Source of the DNA: a virus
DNA: 64,000 nt
IMG/VR virus record: IMGVR_UViG_3300046810_000256
Location: 1 to 64,000 of that record
Strand: one strand, 5' to 3'
Position numbers and translations under genes: made by a program. The notes below the pieces were generated by a model. That model was given only the letters and a program-made list of their open reading frames with translations, did not search any database and was not told the DNA's origin. Of the stretch, positions 32,073-40,613 are shown in pieces. How positions within the stretch are numbered: the first letter of the stretch is position 1; each line of letters opens with the position of its first letter.

Positions 32073-32984
32073 TTACTGCCCACCGAGGACGGAACCAACA
32101 ACCGACAGGACTTTCTTGACGCCGCTGGTAACGGTGGCCATGGCGCCCTTGTCGTCTTCCTTCTCCGGCTCAGGCTGGTAGCCGGGCAGCTCAGTGCGGG
32201 CCATGAATCGGTTCGCGCTGTCGAGCATTGCGGTGCCCGGATCCATGTTGATACCGCGCTCCATCACCGCCGGTGCGCTGTCGAGCATGGGCGCCTCGAT
32301 CTTCGCCTGGCGCAGACGTTCCAGCAGCCTGGCGTTGTACTCAGTCAGTTCATCGTTGATTTTGTATTGCTTCAAGATGTCGTTACTGAGCCCTTCGGCG
32401 AAGGCGTCAGACTCTTTGATCATGTTGTCGACCGAATCCAGCAGCGCGGCGCTTTCCGTTGGGAAGGTGTCGACCGGCGCGAATACGCCCGGCGTCACAC
32501 TGTCCAGCATCACCGCATAGCCGCGGTTGTTGTCGTAGTTCGGCGCACGCACCAGATCCATGCCGAAATACCCCTTGGGCACGCGCAGGCCGTTCTCTTC
32601 AGGCGCGTAGATTGCCGAACTGAAGCCATAGGCCTTGCTGTCCCACAGACGCGCGCCAACACGCCCCGGCGCGGTATCAAGAAACTCTTGCTCGTGCTCC
32701 ACGTCACCATTTGGGTAGCACTTGAGGTAGAGCGTGCGGCACGTCGGCTCAAGCACTACAGGCACGTTGTCCACCATGACGGTTTCCGGAACGTCCAGCC
32801 CGTATTTCTCCCGGTACTGGTGGCCGATAAAGCCATAGATGTCACCCTTGCGGATCGACTCCTGAAGCGCCGCACCGTTGAACAAGCGCATGGCGGCATC
32901 AATGTCGATTGCGCGCTTCTGCCCGGTGAAGCTGCGCTTGATGTCGTTCAGGTTGTAGCGGATCACGCCCGTGCGCTTACTCAT
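32073..32984 (-). CDS. Head morphogenesis protein, possible prohead protease
   Basis: This 303-residue protein is encoded directly after the portal with an 8-bp overlap. It contains DIYGFIGHQYREKYGLDVPE and LDTAPGRVGARLWDSKAYGF, and the C-terminal half is rich in LLDS repeats (ALLDSVDN, PMLDSAP, AMLDSAN). Portal-adjacent proteins are often prohead proteases or scaffold/protease fusions, and the GH...VGARL pattern is compatible with one. No catalytic triad is certain. The repeated LDSA segments could be self-cleavage or scaffold elements. Confidence 0.55.
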   Translation of the reverse strand: MSKRTGVIRYNLNDIKRSFTGQKRAIDIDAAMRLFNGAALQESIRKGDIYGFIGHQYREKYGLDVPETVMVDNVPVVLEPTCRTLYLKCYPNGDVEHEQEFLDTAPGRVGARLWDSKAYGFSSAIYAPEENGLRVPKGYFGMDLVRAPNYDNNRGYAVMLDSVTPGVFAPVDTFPTESAALLDSVDNMIKESDAFAEGLSNDILKQYKINDELTEYNARLLERLRQAKIEAPMLDSAPAVMERGINMDPGTAMLDSANRFMARTELPGYQPEPEKEDDKGAMATVTSGVKKVLSVVGSVLGGQ

Positions 32985-34602
32985 CTAGATTGTCCTCGTT
33001 GTCTTTGTTGCCGCCAGCGTTCGCGCCTGGTGGTAGATCCATGTCGAAGTCGCCGCCACCGCCTGGCTGTACCGGTGGTTTCGCGTTGGCCAGCCCCTTG
33101 GCGAACATTTCCGCGCCCTCTGTGTCCATTTCCGCGACCTTGGCCAGCATGTACACCACGACGTCTTCCGGCAGACCCAGCTCACGCAGCTGCGCAAGGA
33201 TCTGCACGAGAATCGCGGCCTTGTTCATCGCTTTTTCGGAGCTCGACTGTTTCTCGGCCTCAAGCGCCGCGATACCGCCGTAGAAATTGATCGTGTAAGG
33301 GCGTTCGGTGTCCGGCCAGCACTTGCCGTACTTGGCCATCATGTGGCGGTCGATGGTGTCGTTGCAGGTCTTGGTGTAGCTGGTGCGCATCATCCGAGCG
33401 CGTTCGGCGCCCATGGCGCTGGTGCGGTTCGATCCGCCGTCGCCCAGGCCGCCCGACAACTGATCAGCGAAACCCATTTGGGAAATATCGGTACCGAGCG
33501 TGCCCGCCAGCTTCTTGGCGTGAAACATCACGTCTTCAATGCCGAGGTTCTGGCCGTTGGCGCCGGAAGCAATGCTGCTCACTTGGGTCAGCTGCTTGTT
33601 GTTGGAAACCGGAATAACGTTGAAATTACGGGACGTCGAATAAACGCCTTCCTGAATCTGCTTGTGCGCCCGCTCTTTCATGGCGGTGAGCATTTTGGTC
33701 AGGTTCTCGATGGTCTTGGCGCGCTGTTCCTTGGTGGTGTCGGCCAGGTCAATCGTCAGCAGAACCTCTTCGATAGAGCTAGCGATACGCTGCCCCACCA
33801 GACCGCGCAGCGCCGAATACAGGTTGTCAAAGTCCTGCTCAGCGGCCTCCAGCAACGAACCGCCCACCAACCCCGGGAGCGGCATGACATCGCGCAGGTT
33901 GACGGCTTCAAGATTGATCTTCTGCGCGTTCTCAATGATTTTCGTCTGAGGCAGCACCAGCATGCGCGGCATTTTCCAGCGCACGATATCCATGTGGCTG
34001 AGCTTGCTCTGCATCTTCTCGCCCAAGCTCACTACATAACCAACTGTGCGGCCCAGTTCTTCATAGGGCTGCACCAGCGGTGTCCAGAGCGTTTCATGGT
34101 CGAACGCCACAAGCCCTTCGCCCTTGATGGTGTACGCGCGAGCGTAGGAGTCGCCAAACCCGGCAGCGTTGAAACCCATGGAGTGGCAGCTGTCGTTCAG
34201 CATCTTGATGACTGGCGCCAGCTCGTCGACCATCTTCTGATCAGCACGACTGATATGCGGCTTCGCCTCAAGGAAAACGGTTTCCCCGGTGGTTTCGTGC
34301 CCGCCAAGTGCCATCTGGACGTTGTTGCGCAGGGCCGTGGAGATAAGCCCTTCCTGCATCATGAAATGGTATTTCATGTAAATCTGCGAGCGGGTGCGCA
34401 CCGGCTTGCCGGAGTTGCCCAGCAACATCTCGACGCCGACATAATCCGCATCGAAGGTGTCCACTTGATCCAGTCGCCGCATCGCGTGCTGATTGGCTTC
34501 GCTGGCGCTCATGTCGGAGAGTTGGCCGCCCATGATCAGGTCACGGGCGCCACCAATGAATCGCGACACCAGCCCTTTTTGGGGTTCAGTTGAATTAGCC
34601 AT
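32977..34602 (-). CDS. Portal protein
   Basis: This 541-residue protein resembles portal vertex proteins of large myoviruses. The N-terminal part has YVGVEMLLGNSGKPVRTRSQ. The clip and stem regions contain KMPRMLVLPQTKIIENAQKI and GQRIASSIEEVLLTIDLADT. The C-terminus is a disordered Gly/Asp-rich tail (GGGGDFDMDLPPGANAGG). It is the DNA gate and terminase docking site of the capsid. The neighbouring protease-like gene and the upstream terminase genes support the assignment. Confidence 0.8.
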   Translation of the reverse strand: MANSTEPQKGLVSRFIGGARDLIMGGQLSDMSASEANQHAMRRLDQVDTFDADYVGVEMLLGNSGKPVRTRSQIYMKYHFMMQEGLISTALRNNVQMALGGHETTGETVFLEAKPHISRADQKMVDELAPVIKMLNDSCHSMGFNAAGFGDSYARAYTIKGEGLVAFDHETLWTPLVQPYEELGRTVGYVVSLGEKMQSKLSHMDIVRWKMPRMLVLPQTKIIENAQKINLEAVNLRDVMPLPGLVGGSLLEAAEQDFDNLYSALRGLVGQRIASSIEEVLLTIDLADTTKEQRAKTIENLTKMLTAMKERAHKQIQEGVYSTSRNFNVIPVSNNKQLTQVSSIASGANGQNLGIEDVMFHAKKLAGTLGTDISQMGFADQLSGGLGDGGSNRTSAMGAERARMMRTSYTKTCNDTIDRHMMAKYGKCWPDTERPYTINFYGGIAALEAEKQSSSEKAMNKAAILVQILAQLRELGLPEDVVVYMLAKVAEMDTEGAEMFAKGLANAKPPVQPGGGGDFDMDLPPGANAGGNKDNEDNLDE

Positions 34603-34689
34603 TCACGTACACACTGAGGCTTGAATTAACCCCCAGCGTACAGGCGCAAAAACGCCTTCCCCGGCGCCGGTTTGCGCGTCAATCGGACA

Positions 34690-34722
34690 CAAAAAAGCCC
34701 CGGCGCAATGGCGTCGAGGCTT
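34690..34722 (-). terminator. Rho-independent terminator
   Basis: The minus strand reads GCCTCGACGCCATTGCGCC then GGGGC and TTTTTTGTG. It ends the unit of the 138-residue gene at 34747 just before the portal gene. Confidence 0.8.
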
Positions 34723-34746
34723 ATCGATTTTGCATTGGTCGGCGGT

Positions 34747-35160
34747 CTATCGGGCGCCCTTGCTGTGCTTCTGCCAAGCCTGTAGCGGTGTGGTCACGCC
34801 TTCATGCGTGGTCAACCACTGGTACCGCTCTTGCTCGCTCAGGTCTTGCCACCATTCCGCCGCTTCATCACCGCCTTCCATGGTCAGGTCAATGATCGTC
34901 TCTAAGGTGGGTTCGCCCGGCTCGCGGTGCTCGTTGTACATTTCAAACAACACTTCCGGCGTCATCGGCTTGCGCGGCAGGTTGTCGACAACCTCATAGG
35001 TGTAACTGCCTTTCCCGCCCAGCAGTGTGCCATTGCCACGCGCGGAACCAAACTTGATGGCATCGACGGCGTTGTCGATCATGTCGCCGATATCCTTTGT
35101 CTCGATGGCCTCAATCTCAATAACGATCTTCACCTTGAGGCGTTCTTGTTCCGGGGGCAT
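34747..35160 (-). CDS. Hypothetical protein, 138 aa
   Basis: This protein begins MPPEQERLKVKIVIEIEAIE (start 35160). It is acidic, with EAAEWWQDLSEQERYQWLTT near the C-terminus, and has no transmembrane segment. It is encoded in the head module, downstream of the 169-residue gene, and is followed by a terminator. Its function is unknown; a head or head-tail accessory role fits its location. Confidence 0.65.
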   Translation of the reverse strand: MPPEQERLKVKIVIEIEAIETKDIGDMIDNAVDAIKFGSARGNGTLLGGKGSYTYEVVDNLPRKPMTPEVLFEMYNEHREPGEPTLETIIDLTMEGGDEAAEWWQDLSEQERYQWLTTHEGVTTPLQAWQKHSKGAR

Positions 35161-35213
35161 GGGGCGCTCTCCAATGAGCCACAATAATGCGCCCACCATG
35201 CCACCGGCTGGCT

Positions 35214-35723
35214 TTACTCGTCTAGATCCTCGCTCGCCTCTTCGTCTGGCCGAGGGTTCAGCAGGTATTTGCGGGTGTATGGAAAAATGTTCACGTTGCC
35301 GGTGACGTCGACAATCTCAAAGTTGACGATCACCCCGCCCCCCATCAGCACTGATACCAGCATGCGCTTACCGGGCTGCACATAACCTTCGGTACCGGGA
35401 TCCGCCAGCGGCTCAATAGACGCCTCAAGGATGCCATCCGCGTAATCCATCCGGCTATTGTCGTCGGAGGTGTTACCCAAGGGCGCGGCGTACCCTTGGG
35501 AAAAGTGAATCATCGCCTCGCCCGTCTCAACCCACTCGTAAGCCGTTTCGTCCTCATCGCTCATCACGCCCAGCGGGCCGATGGTTGGATAGCCGTCTGC
35601 GGTCGCGTCGTCGCTGGTACGGGTCACCTTCTTGTCGAAGAGCACGCAGGGGATGGCATTGGGTTCGCGCAGCGTGCGCTGGCGGTTTGCCCGGTTGATT
35701 TGAATGGCCACGTTATGAAGCAT
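35214..35723 (-). CDS. Head/tail structural protein candidate, 169 aa
   Basis: This beta-rich protein contains ETAYEWVETGEAMIHFSQGY and VLMGGGVIVNFEIVDVTGNV. It resembles the small structural or completion proteins that follow portal-region genes, but no family is recognised. It lies in the run of overlapping genes 34747-37551. Confidence 0.65.
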   Translation of the reverse strand: MLHNVAIQINRANRQRTLREPNAIPCVLFDKKVTRTSDDATADGYPTIGPLGVMSDEDETAYEWVETGEAMIHFSQGYAAPLGNTSDDNSRMDYADGILEASIEPLADPGTEGYVQPGKRMLVSVLMGGGVIVNFEIVDVTGNVNIFPYTRKYLLNPRPDEEASEDLDE

Positions 35724-35732
35724 GTTTTACCC

Positions 35733-36836
35733 CTAAGTCTTTTCTACGGCGCTGAGCGCTGCGGCGATCTGTTTCGCGCTGAAGCCTTGAGCCTTCATGG
35801 CCGCGGTCAGTGCCTGGTGCTGGACGGCTGAAACCTTCCTGTTCACCTTGTCGGGCTTGCTGGCACGTAACTTGTCATTGGCAGCCTTCACCCTGCGCGC
35901 TTCCTGCTGGCGCTGGTACGACGGCTGCGCCTGGCGCTGGGCCTTCTTCTCTTCAGACGTGCGGATCACTGAGCCGCGCTTACCCTTTTTGACGTCCTTC
36001 AGGGCCTGCTCAACGAACTGTTGCTGCTCGGCCACGGTGACCAGCGACTTCTTGTTGCTGAGTGTCCGGCGCCCGCGCTCGATCATCGACTTGGCGTAAA
36101 GGTTGAAGGTCGCCCCGGCGGTGATGGTCGCCATCACACGAATGACGTGCTTGCAGGCGATACCCTTCATTGTCGGGTTTCGGATGCGCGGAAAACCGTC
36201 CTCGGGCCGCCCGTAGTTGAAGTTGCCGATGCTCGCGATATAGCGGTACCAGTAGGTGTGACGGCCACAGTCACAGTCAAACTTCAGTTTGCCCGCCAGC
36301 ATTCGGCGCGCAGCCTCAAGCGCGTTGTTGCCGTCGGCCAGCACCATGTCGTAGTCGAGGAACTGCACATAGACGTGGTGCCTGGCCACGTCGGACTTTG
36401 CGCTGGCGTTGGTCTGGATATGCACCACGCCGCCGCTGTTGCTGACGGGAATGATTCGGTGAATCTCGCGGGTGGCGCGCGCCCGGTCGTCTGGCGATGA
36501 CAGGTTGATCACTTGCTTGGCCAGGATGCCGCCGCTGGCGCCAGACACCGGCACGTTGCCTTTGCGCTGACCGTGACGGCGCTGAATGTCGTGTACTGCC
36601 GCCCGGAATGCGATCAGGTCGTCAACGGTCAGCGGCCTGAACTCACCGCCGAGTGTGGTGAACAGCCCCCGCTTGTGGTCGTACAGCCCCGCCATGTCGT
36701 CGGCGGACAGAATCGCGCTCTGATCACCGATCCGCTGCTTGCGGTCAGCCTCAAAGCTTTTGCGCGCCTCGGCACTCAACTTGTTCGCTGCTACCACCAG
36801 CGGGTCGCGGGCGCTCGGCCCCTTCTTGGCAGCCAT
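35733..36836 (-). CDS. Structural-module protein with SWIM-like zinc motif
   Basis: This 367-residue protein (start 36836) has KFDCDCGRHTYWYRYIASIG and, after a spacer, KGIACKHVIRVMATI. The CxC...CxH pattern (Cys 188, 190, 228 and His 230) matches SWIM-type zinc fingers. The N-terminal half contains TLGGEFRPLTVDDLIAFRAA. The C-terminus is very basic with a KKGKRG stretch, which would suit DNA contact in the head or packaging vestibule. It overlaps the 98-residue gene by 1 bp. I do not assign it to a named structural family. Confidence 0.75.
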   Translation of the reverse strand: MAAKKGPSARDPLVVAANKLSAEARKSFEADRKQRIGDQSAILSADDMAGLYDHKRGLFTTLGGEFRPLTVDDLIAFRAAVHDIQRRHGQRKGNVPVSGASGGILAKQVINLSSPDDRARATREIHRIIPVSNSGGVVHIQTNASAKSDVARHHVYVQFLDYDMVLADGNNALEAARRMLAGKLKFDCDCGRHTYWYRYIASIGNFNYGRPEDGFPRIRNPTMKGIACKHVIRVMATITAGATFNLYAKSMIERGRRTLSNKKSLVTVAEQQQFVEQALKDVKKGKRGSVIRTSEEKKAQRQAQPSYQRQQEARRVKAANDKLRASKPDKVNRKVSAVQHQALTAAMKAQGFSAKQIAAALSAVEKT

Positions 36837-37132
36837 CAGCGCACCGACCTTGTAGCGGTAACGATGCCGCATTTCTGCTTGAGGTAGGCCAAGTGCTCTC
36901 TGGTAGGCAGCACCACGTCTTTTTCGATCAGCTCAGAGTCAACCGTCGACAGCCCGGCTGCCGCCATGATCGCCAGCGTCTCAGTGGCGTCACCGTACAC
37001 GCGCAGCGCCATCATGGGCAGGTGATAGCGCTCGCTCGGGAAACTGCGCACCACTTGGCGACGGGATGAATACGACGGCTCAGTCAGTGCGAACTTGCGC
37101 ACCTCCAGATAAAACCGGGCTTCGGGGATCAT
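36836..37132 (-). CDS. Hypothetical protein, 98 aa
   Basis: This small soluble protein has a basic SSRRQVVRSFPSERYHLPMM and an acidic centre. It is linked to the neighbouring genes by 1-bp and 4-bp overlaps, and is presumably part of the head module. The family is not recognised. Confidence 0.65.
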   Translation of the reverse strand: MIPEARFYLEVRKFALTEPSYSSRRQVVRSFPSERYHLPMMALRVYGDATETLAIMAAAGLSTVDSELIEKDVVLPTREHLAYLKQKCGIVTATRSVR

Positions 37133-37551
37133 GGGATTTCAACTGCCTGTGATGCTAACGCTTTGGTTCGATCCTTAGCGCCCACCGCGACCTCAACCCG
37201 CTCAGCGCTATCCCAGCGCAACCGCGCCGTCACAGTCATCAATGCCGAAGTGTCCCCCCAGTCATAGAACGCGCCAGGCTCACTAATAACAACCCCGCTG
37301 AGCGTGTACAAGACAATGCCTTTTGCGCCCGAAACGATCTTCGCCGTGAGCTTCTTCCCGTGGACGGCCTCAAGGAATTTCCACGCGTGCCCGGCTTCCG
37401 TTTCATACATGGCGAACGGCCCGCTATTGCTACCCGGCATCGGAATAGGCGCCTTGAAGCAAAGCAAGCCGATATCTTCGAAGCCATCAATAACAATCAT
37501 CATGTCCACCGCTACATGCCGAGGCCTGCAATTGCATTTCAATCCAGTCAT
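37129..37551 (-). CDS. Hypothetical protein, 140 aa
   Basis: This beta-rich protein contains AGHAWKFLEAVHGKKLTAKI and SALMTVTARLRWDSAERVEV. A start at 37551 is supported by GGAG about nine bases upstream; ATG codons at 37569 and near 37503 are alternatives. It is the first gene of the run down to 35733, after a terminator. It may be a minor structural protein; that rests on context. Confidence 0.6.
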   Translation of the reverse strand: MTGLKCNCRPRHVAVDMMIVIDGFEDIGLLCFKAPIPMPGSNSGPFAMYETEAGHAWKFLEAVHGKKLTAKIVSGAKGIVLYTLSGVVISEPGAFYDWGDTSALMTVTARLRWDSAERVEVAVGAKDRTKALASQAVEIP

Positions 37552-37635
37552 TACACGGGGCTCCATCAATTGATGGCGGATTATCGCGGCGCCAGCGCTG
37601 GCGCTTACGGGGCACTTTGCATGCTCCGGACAAAA

Positions 37636-37664
37636 TAAACCCCGCTCGGGGGCGGGGTTACTGG
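37636..37664 (-). terminator. Rho-independent terminator
   Basis: The minus strand reads AACCCCGCCCCCGAGCGGGGTT then TATTTTG. It ends the LytTR/271-residue gene unit. Confidence 0.8.
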
Positions 37665-37676
37665 TTGCTGGTGATT

Positions 37677-38492
37677 CTAGAAATTTCCGTACGTGCCGGG
37701 CCGGAAATAGGTGTCGCGCGGAAAACCTAAACGTTCATCTTCTTCATCAGCGCTCAGCAGACATATGGCTTCAAGCTCTCGCTCCACTCGTGGGTTCTTT
37801 GCTGCGAGCTCTACAAGGCCTTCGCTATCAACACTCATGTTCAGTGTTGAAACCTGAGACAGCCCTTCCATAGACGGACATTTGATGTCTTTGGTGATAA
37901 TCCCCTGCTTGTATCGGTCGATGTATGGTGCGTAGCAGTCCCGATACGTCGCACGCAACAACTCACAGGCGGGACGTGTCTGAAGACAGATTTTACTAAA
38001 AAGCATGCTTGAGCCCATTTTCCGGAACTCACGCGGCAAAGCGCAGTTAAACGAATGATCTAGGATCATGATCCGAGGGGAGCCCAGCTCGCTGGCGTAC
38101 GCTTCAAGGCGCTGCGCGTACTCTCTTTCCTTTCCATGATCGGTGCTGCCGTGAAGTGTGCGCTCACTCAACAGAATTGCCCGACGCCGCCCGCCAGCTT
38201 GCCGAGAGGCGGCGACGATGAAGTGATAGGTGTGGAATCGGTAGTTGTCGCAAACAACCGCCAGAAAGTGTTCAAACGCCTCGCCGTGCTTAATCGGGCC
38301 ATCACCAGCCAGCGCATTCTCAACCAACTGAGGGATTTCACTTGCCTTGAGTGAGGCACCGGGATGGCGGATTTTAGTGTTGCCAGAATTCCAAATCTTC
38401 ACCGTGGATACGGAATAAGCTGCTTTGCTCAGCTGCCCCATCCGCGCACGGTATTCAAGATTCTCATCGTGACGACTGCGCTTGATAGTCAT
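37677..38492 (-). CDS. Unrecognised 271-aa protein coupled to a LytTR regulator
   Basis: The N-terminal part (RMGQLSKAAYSVSTVKIWN) looks like a short HTH, followed by FLAVVCDNYRFHTYHFIVAA and several spread Cys residues (CLQTRPACELLRATYRDC). I considered similarity to FlhC-like flagellar regulators from the HTH-then-Cys layout, but the typical CxxC pair is not there. It is coupled by ATGA to the LytTR gene upstream and followed by a terminator, so the two form a dedicated bicistronic unit. It is a candidate co-activator of late transcription by position only. Confidence 0.7.
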   Translation of the reverse strand: MTIKRSRHDENLEYRARMGQLSKAAYSVSTVKIWNSGNTKIRHPGASLKASEIPQLVENALAGDGPIKHGEAFEHFLAVVCDNYRFHTYHFIVAASRQAGGRRRAILLSERTLHGSTDHGKEREYAQRLEAYASELGSPRIMILDHSFNCALPREFRKMGSSMLFSKICLQTRPACELLRATYRDCYAPYIDRYKQGIITKDIKCPSMEGLSQVSTLNMSVDSEGLVELAAKNPRVERELEAICLLSADEEDERLGFPRDTYFRPGTYGNF

Positions 38493-38887
38493 GCTGCCAC
38501 CGCAGACGGCAGTTCTTGCTGGCCGAGGTAGGCGGCATAGCGCGGGTAGATGTCGATTTTCCCTCGGCGGGAGACGGAGAACTCGCGCCCGCCTACCAGA
38601 CAGAAGTGGTCACGGGTGAAGGACGATTGATTCTTGCGCCGCTCATTACGGGATGTCAGCCCCTCAACCGCTTCAACCCGCACCAGGCTGGCGCGATGGA
38701 TACGCACAAGGCCCGAATCACCGGCCTCGATATCTTTGAGCGTGTGCTTTCCGGTCAGCAGCCACTCAACGCCGTCGGCATCCAGCGCCGACACAAACTT
38801 CTGATCAGCCCAAAACGCAACGAACACAGATGAGTCGACTTTCTCAGGGCGGCGGTGCCAGTTCTTTCTGTAGCGGCGCAGTTGCAT
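38489..38887 (-). CDS. LytTR-type DNA-binding regulator
   Basis: This 132-residue protein has the LytTR pattern in residues about 43-112. GKHTLKDIEAGDSGLVRIHR corresponds to the hallmark 'F.RIHRS..VN' strand-helix, then SLVRVEAVEGLTSRN and SVSRRGKIDIYPRY fit the family. No receiver domain precedes it, so it is a stand-alone regulator. LytTR domains are common in bacterial two-component systems but unusual in phage head modules. It probably controls late or packaging genes, and its own promoter region carries an AAACAATA repeat and a CGGGGATA motif. Confidence 0.72.
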   Translation of the reverse strand: MQLRRYRKNWHRRPEKVDSSVFVAFWADQKFVSALDADGVEWLLTGKHTLKDIEAGDSGLVRIHRASLVRVEAVEGLTSRNERRKNQSSFTRDHFCLVGGREFSVSRRGKIDIYPRYAAYLGQQELPSAVAA

Positions 38888-38900
38888 AGCATTACCTCAA

Positions 38901-38915
38901 TCTATCCCCGGACAA
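38901..38915 (-). promoter_or_regulatory. CGGGGATA upstream motif of the LytTR gene
   Basis: The minus strand reads TTGTCCGGGGATAGA, 14 bp upstream of ATG 38887. GAGG lies between motif and start. Confidence 0.5.
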
Positions 38916-38991
38916 TAAAAGGCGCTTTTGTGCGCATAAATGGCCGAAAACACGGGGTTTGTTCTCTGCTTTCCGCAGAATATACAACAAC

Positions 38992-39011
38992 AAACAATAA
39001 AATGTATGTTT
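38992..39011. promoter_or_regulatory. Weak AAACATTA-type palindrome
   Basis: AAACAATA-N4-GTATGTTT lies directly behind the terL stop and 105 bp upstream of the LytTR gene. It is a degenerate match to the palindrome at 18010. Confidence 0.35.
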
Positions 39012-40562
39012 TTAAGCGACGTCGGCGAGAAGGTCAGCTGCTTTGCTTAGAGTCGCCTGGGCCCGCGAAGACTGAGCCGCCTCGGTTTCTTCACTGCACG
39101 CGATGTAGTTGACGTCCTCAAGGAAGACCATGCAGATGGTGTCAAACAAGTCCGGGGATGACAGGCCATCGGCGGCCATGCTCTCTTTGCTGGCGATCTT
39201 GTAGCGCCCCAGCTCATCGAACGAATACGGCAGTCGTGAGCCTTGGTCGATCAGGTCGCGCTTGTGCTTCTTGCCCAGCTTGACCACGCCGTCTTTGATT
39301 GCCTCGGTGGCATGCACGGTGCATTGCGCGCGCTGGTTGATGAATCGCTTGCGGTTCTCGTTGGAATGCGGCTTGGCGCCCCACAGAACGCCCTGAATGA
39401 TCATGCTGCCCTCTTGCAGCTCTTCCAGTCGGCGCTGGAACTGCTTACCCATGGCCGAGACGTCGATAACGATGGTGACGTTTGGCAGGCGCATGGCGTA
39501 ATCGCGCAGCTTGACCGCCAGCGGCGTCCAGTCCTCAGTTGCGCTGTAGATCGGCACGTCGACCACCTCCACCCGGCGGCGGCGCTCGTTCGCCATCCGG
39601 TCGCCCTTGCCGGTGACGCGGAAGTGGGTGGCCACGGTCTTGTCTCGCCCAACGCCAGCCGCGACGTCGACAACGATAATGTGGCCCCACTCTTCGCCTG
39701 GCAGGATCGGGCTCGCCTGCTCTATCGCCCGTTCGATCAGCACCGAACTCAGCAGGTATTTGCTGAGGTTGGTCGGGAACATGCCCCGCACCTTGATCTG
39801 ATATTCCGGCTCCATCGTGCCGCCGTACTGGAGCCGCTTTTCCTTGATGAACTTGAGGCTGACAATCGGGCTTTCTTCGGAGTTGAATACCAGCGGTACC
39901 CAGCCACCGCCGCGGTAGATGGACTGGCCGTGGTGCGTCTCCCAAAAGAAACCGGTAGAGCGCGTCGGCTGGCTGGCCATGATGAAGCGGTTGCGCTCGT
40001 CGGTCAGTGCGCCACCGATTACGCCAAAGTTCTCGTCTGGAATGCCGGACGCTTCGTCCGCCAGCCATAGCAGGTACTCGCCGTGGGTACCGGCCAAGTT
40101 CTCAGGCGAGCCGCGTGGAGCGGTACGGGTGGTGACGTACCATGTGGCGCTGTTACCGACCACATAGACTTTCTCAGCTTGGATAACCACGTAGTCAGCG
40201 ATCCACGCATGCGGCCCTTTGCGGATCTCCGCCAGCATGGTGGTGATTTCCTTCCACACACCCTCTCGCACCGTCTTGAGCTTCGGCGCGGTTACATAGG
40301 TGTTGGAATTGAGATAGCACAGCAGGTGCCAGAGGCAGATGACCCCGAAGCTGCGGGTTTTACCAGTACCGTGGCCAGACGATACCGACACCCGACAGCC
40401 GTAGACTGAGGATTCATCAAAGAGCTCTTGTTGTTGCGGTGTGACATCCATCAAACACGCTTCAACCGCAAAGGCGTACAGGTTGAAGGCGTAGCGTTCG
40501 ATGAAAGCGGGCCACCTCGGGTCTGTTTCTAAGCGCAGACGCTGGGCTTTCGGCTTGGCCAT
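39012..40562 (-). CDS. terL: Terminase large subunit (ATPase and nuclease)
   Basis: This 516-residue packaging motor subunit has both domains. The ATPase half has Walker A SSGHGTGKT (residues 61-69) and Walker B YLLWLADEAS with Asp169-Glu170. The nuclease half has acidic residues in IIVVDVAAGVGRDK (Asp299), TIVIDVSAMG (Asp367) and LSSPDLFDTICM (Asp471/474). ATG 40562 has AAGGA four bases upstream; an upstream GTG is weaker. It lies directly after the terminase-like pseudo-ATPase gene, separated by a hairpin. Length is normal for the family. Confidence 0.95.
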   Translation of the reverse strand: MAKPKAQRLRLETDPRWPAFIERYAFNLYAFAVEACLMDVTPQQQELFDESSVYGCRVSVSSGHGTGKTRSFGVICLWHLLCYLNSNTYVTAPKLKTVREGVWKEITTMLAEIRKGPHAWIADYVVIQAEKVYVVGNSATWYVTTRTAPRGSPENLAGTHGEYLLWLADEASGIPDENFGVIGGALTDERNRFIMASQPTRSTGFFWETHHGQSIYRGGGWVPLVFNSEESPIVSLKFIKEKRLQYGGTMEPEYQIKVRGMFPTNLSKYLLSSVLIERAIEQASPILPGEEWGHIIVVDVAAGVGRDKTVATHFRVTGKGDRMANERRRRVEVVDVPIYSATEDWTPLAVKLRDYAMRLPNVTIVIDVSAMGKQFQRRLEELQEGSMIIQGVLWGAKPHSNENRKRFINQRAQCTVHATEAIKDGVVKLGKKHKRDLIDQGSRLPYSFDELGRYKIASKESMAADGLSSPDLFDTICMVFLEDVNYIACSEETEAAQSSRAQATLSKAADLLADVA

Positions 40563-40580
40563 ATGATCCTTAAACACAAA

Positions 40581-40601
40581 GGGGCCAGTTCCCCGGCCCC
40601 T
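40581..40601 (-). terminator. Hairpin between pseudo-ATPase and terL genes
   Basis: The minus strand reads GGGGCC-GGGGAACT-GGCCCC then TTTGTG. It may partly terminate transcription and set the ratio of the two terminase-like proteins. Confidence 0.5.
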
Positions 40602-40613
40602 GTCACTCTACGT

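Noticed and set aside
33343-34593. Plus-strand frame of 416 codons opposite the portal gene
   Set aside because: It is antisense to the portal gene with no independent support.
37677-38492. FlhC-like identity of the LytTR partner
   Set aside because: The general layout is suggestive but the typical CxxC zinc motif is missing, so I do not use the name.
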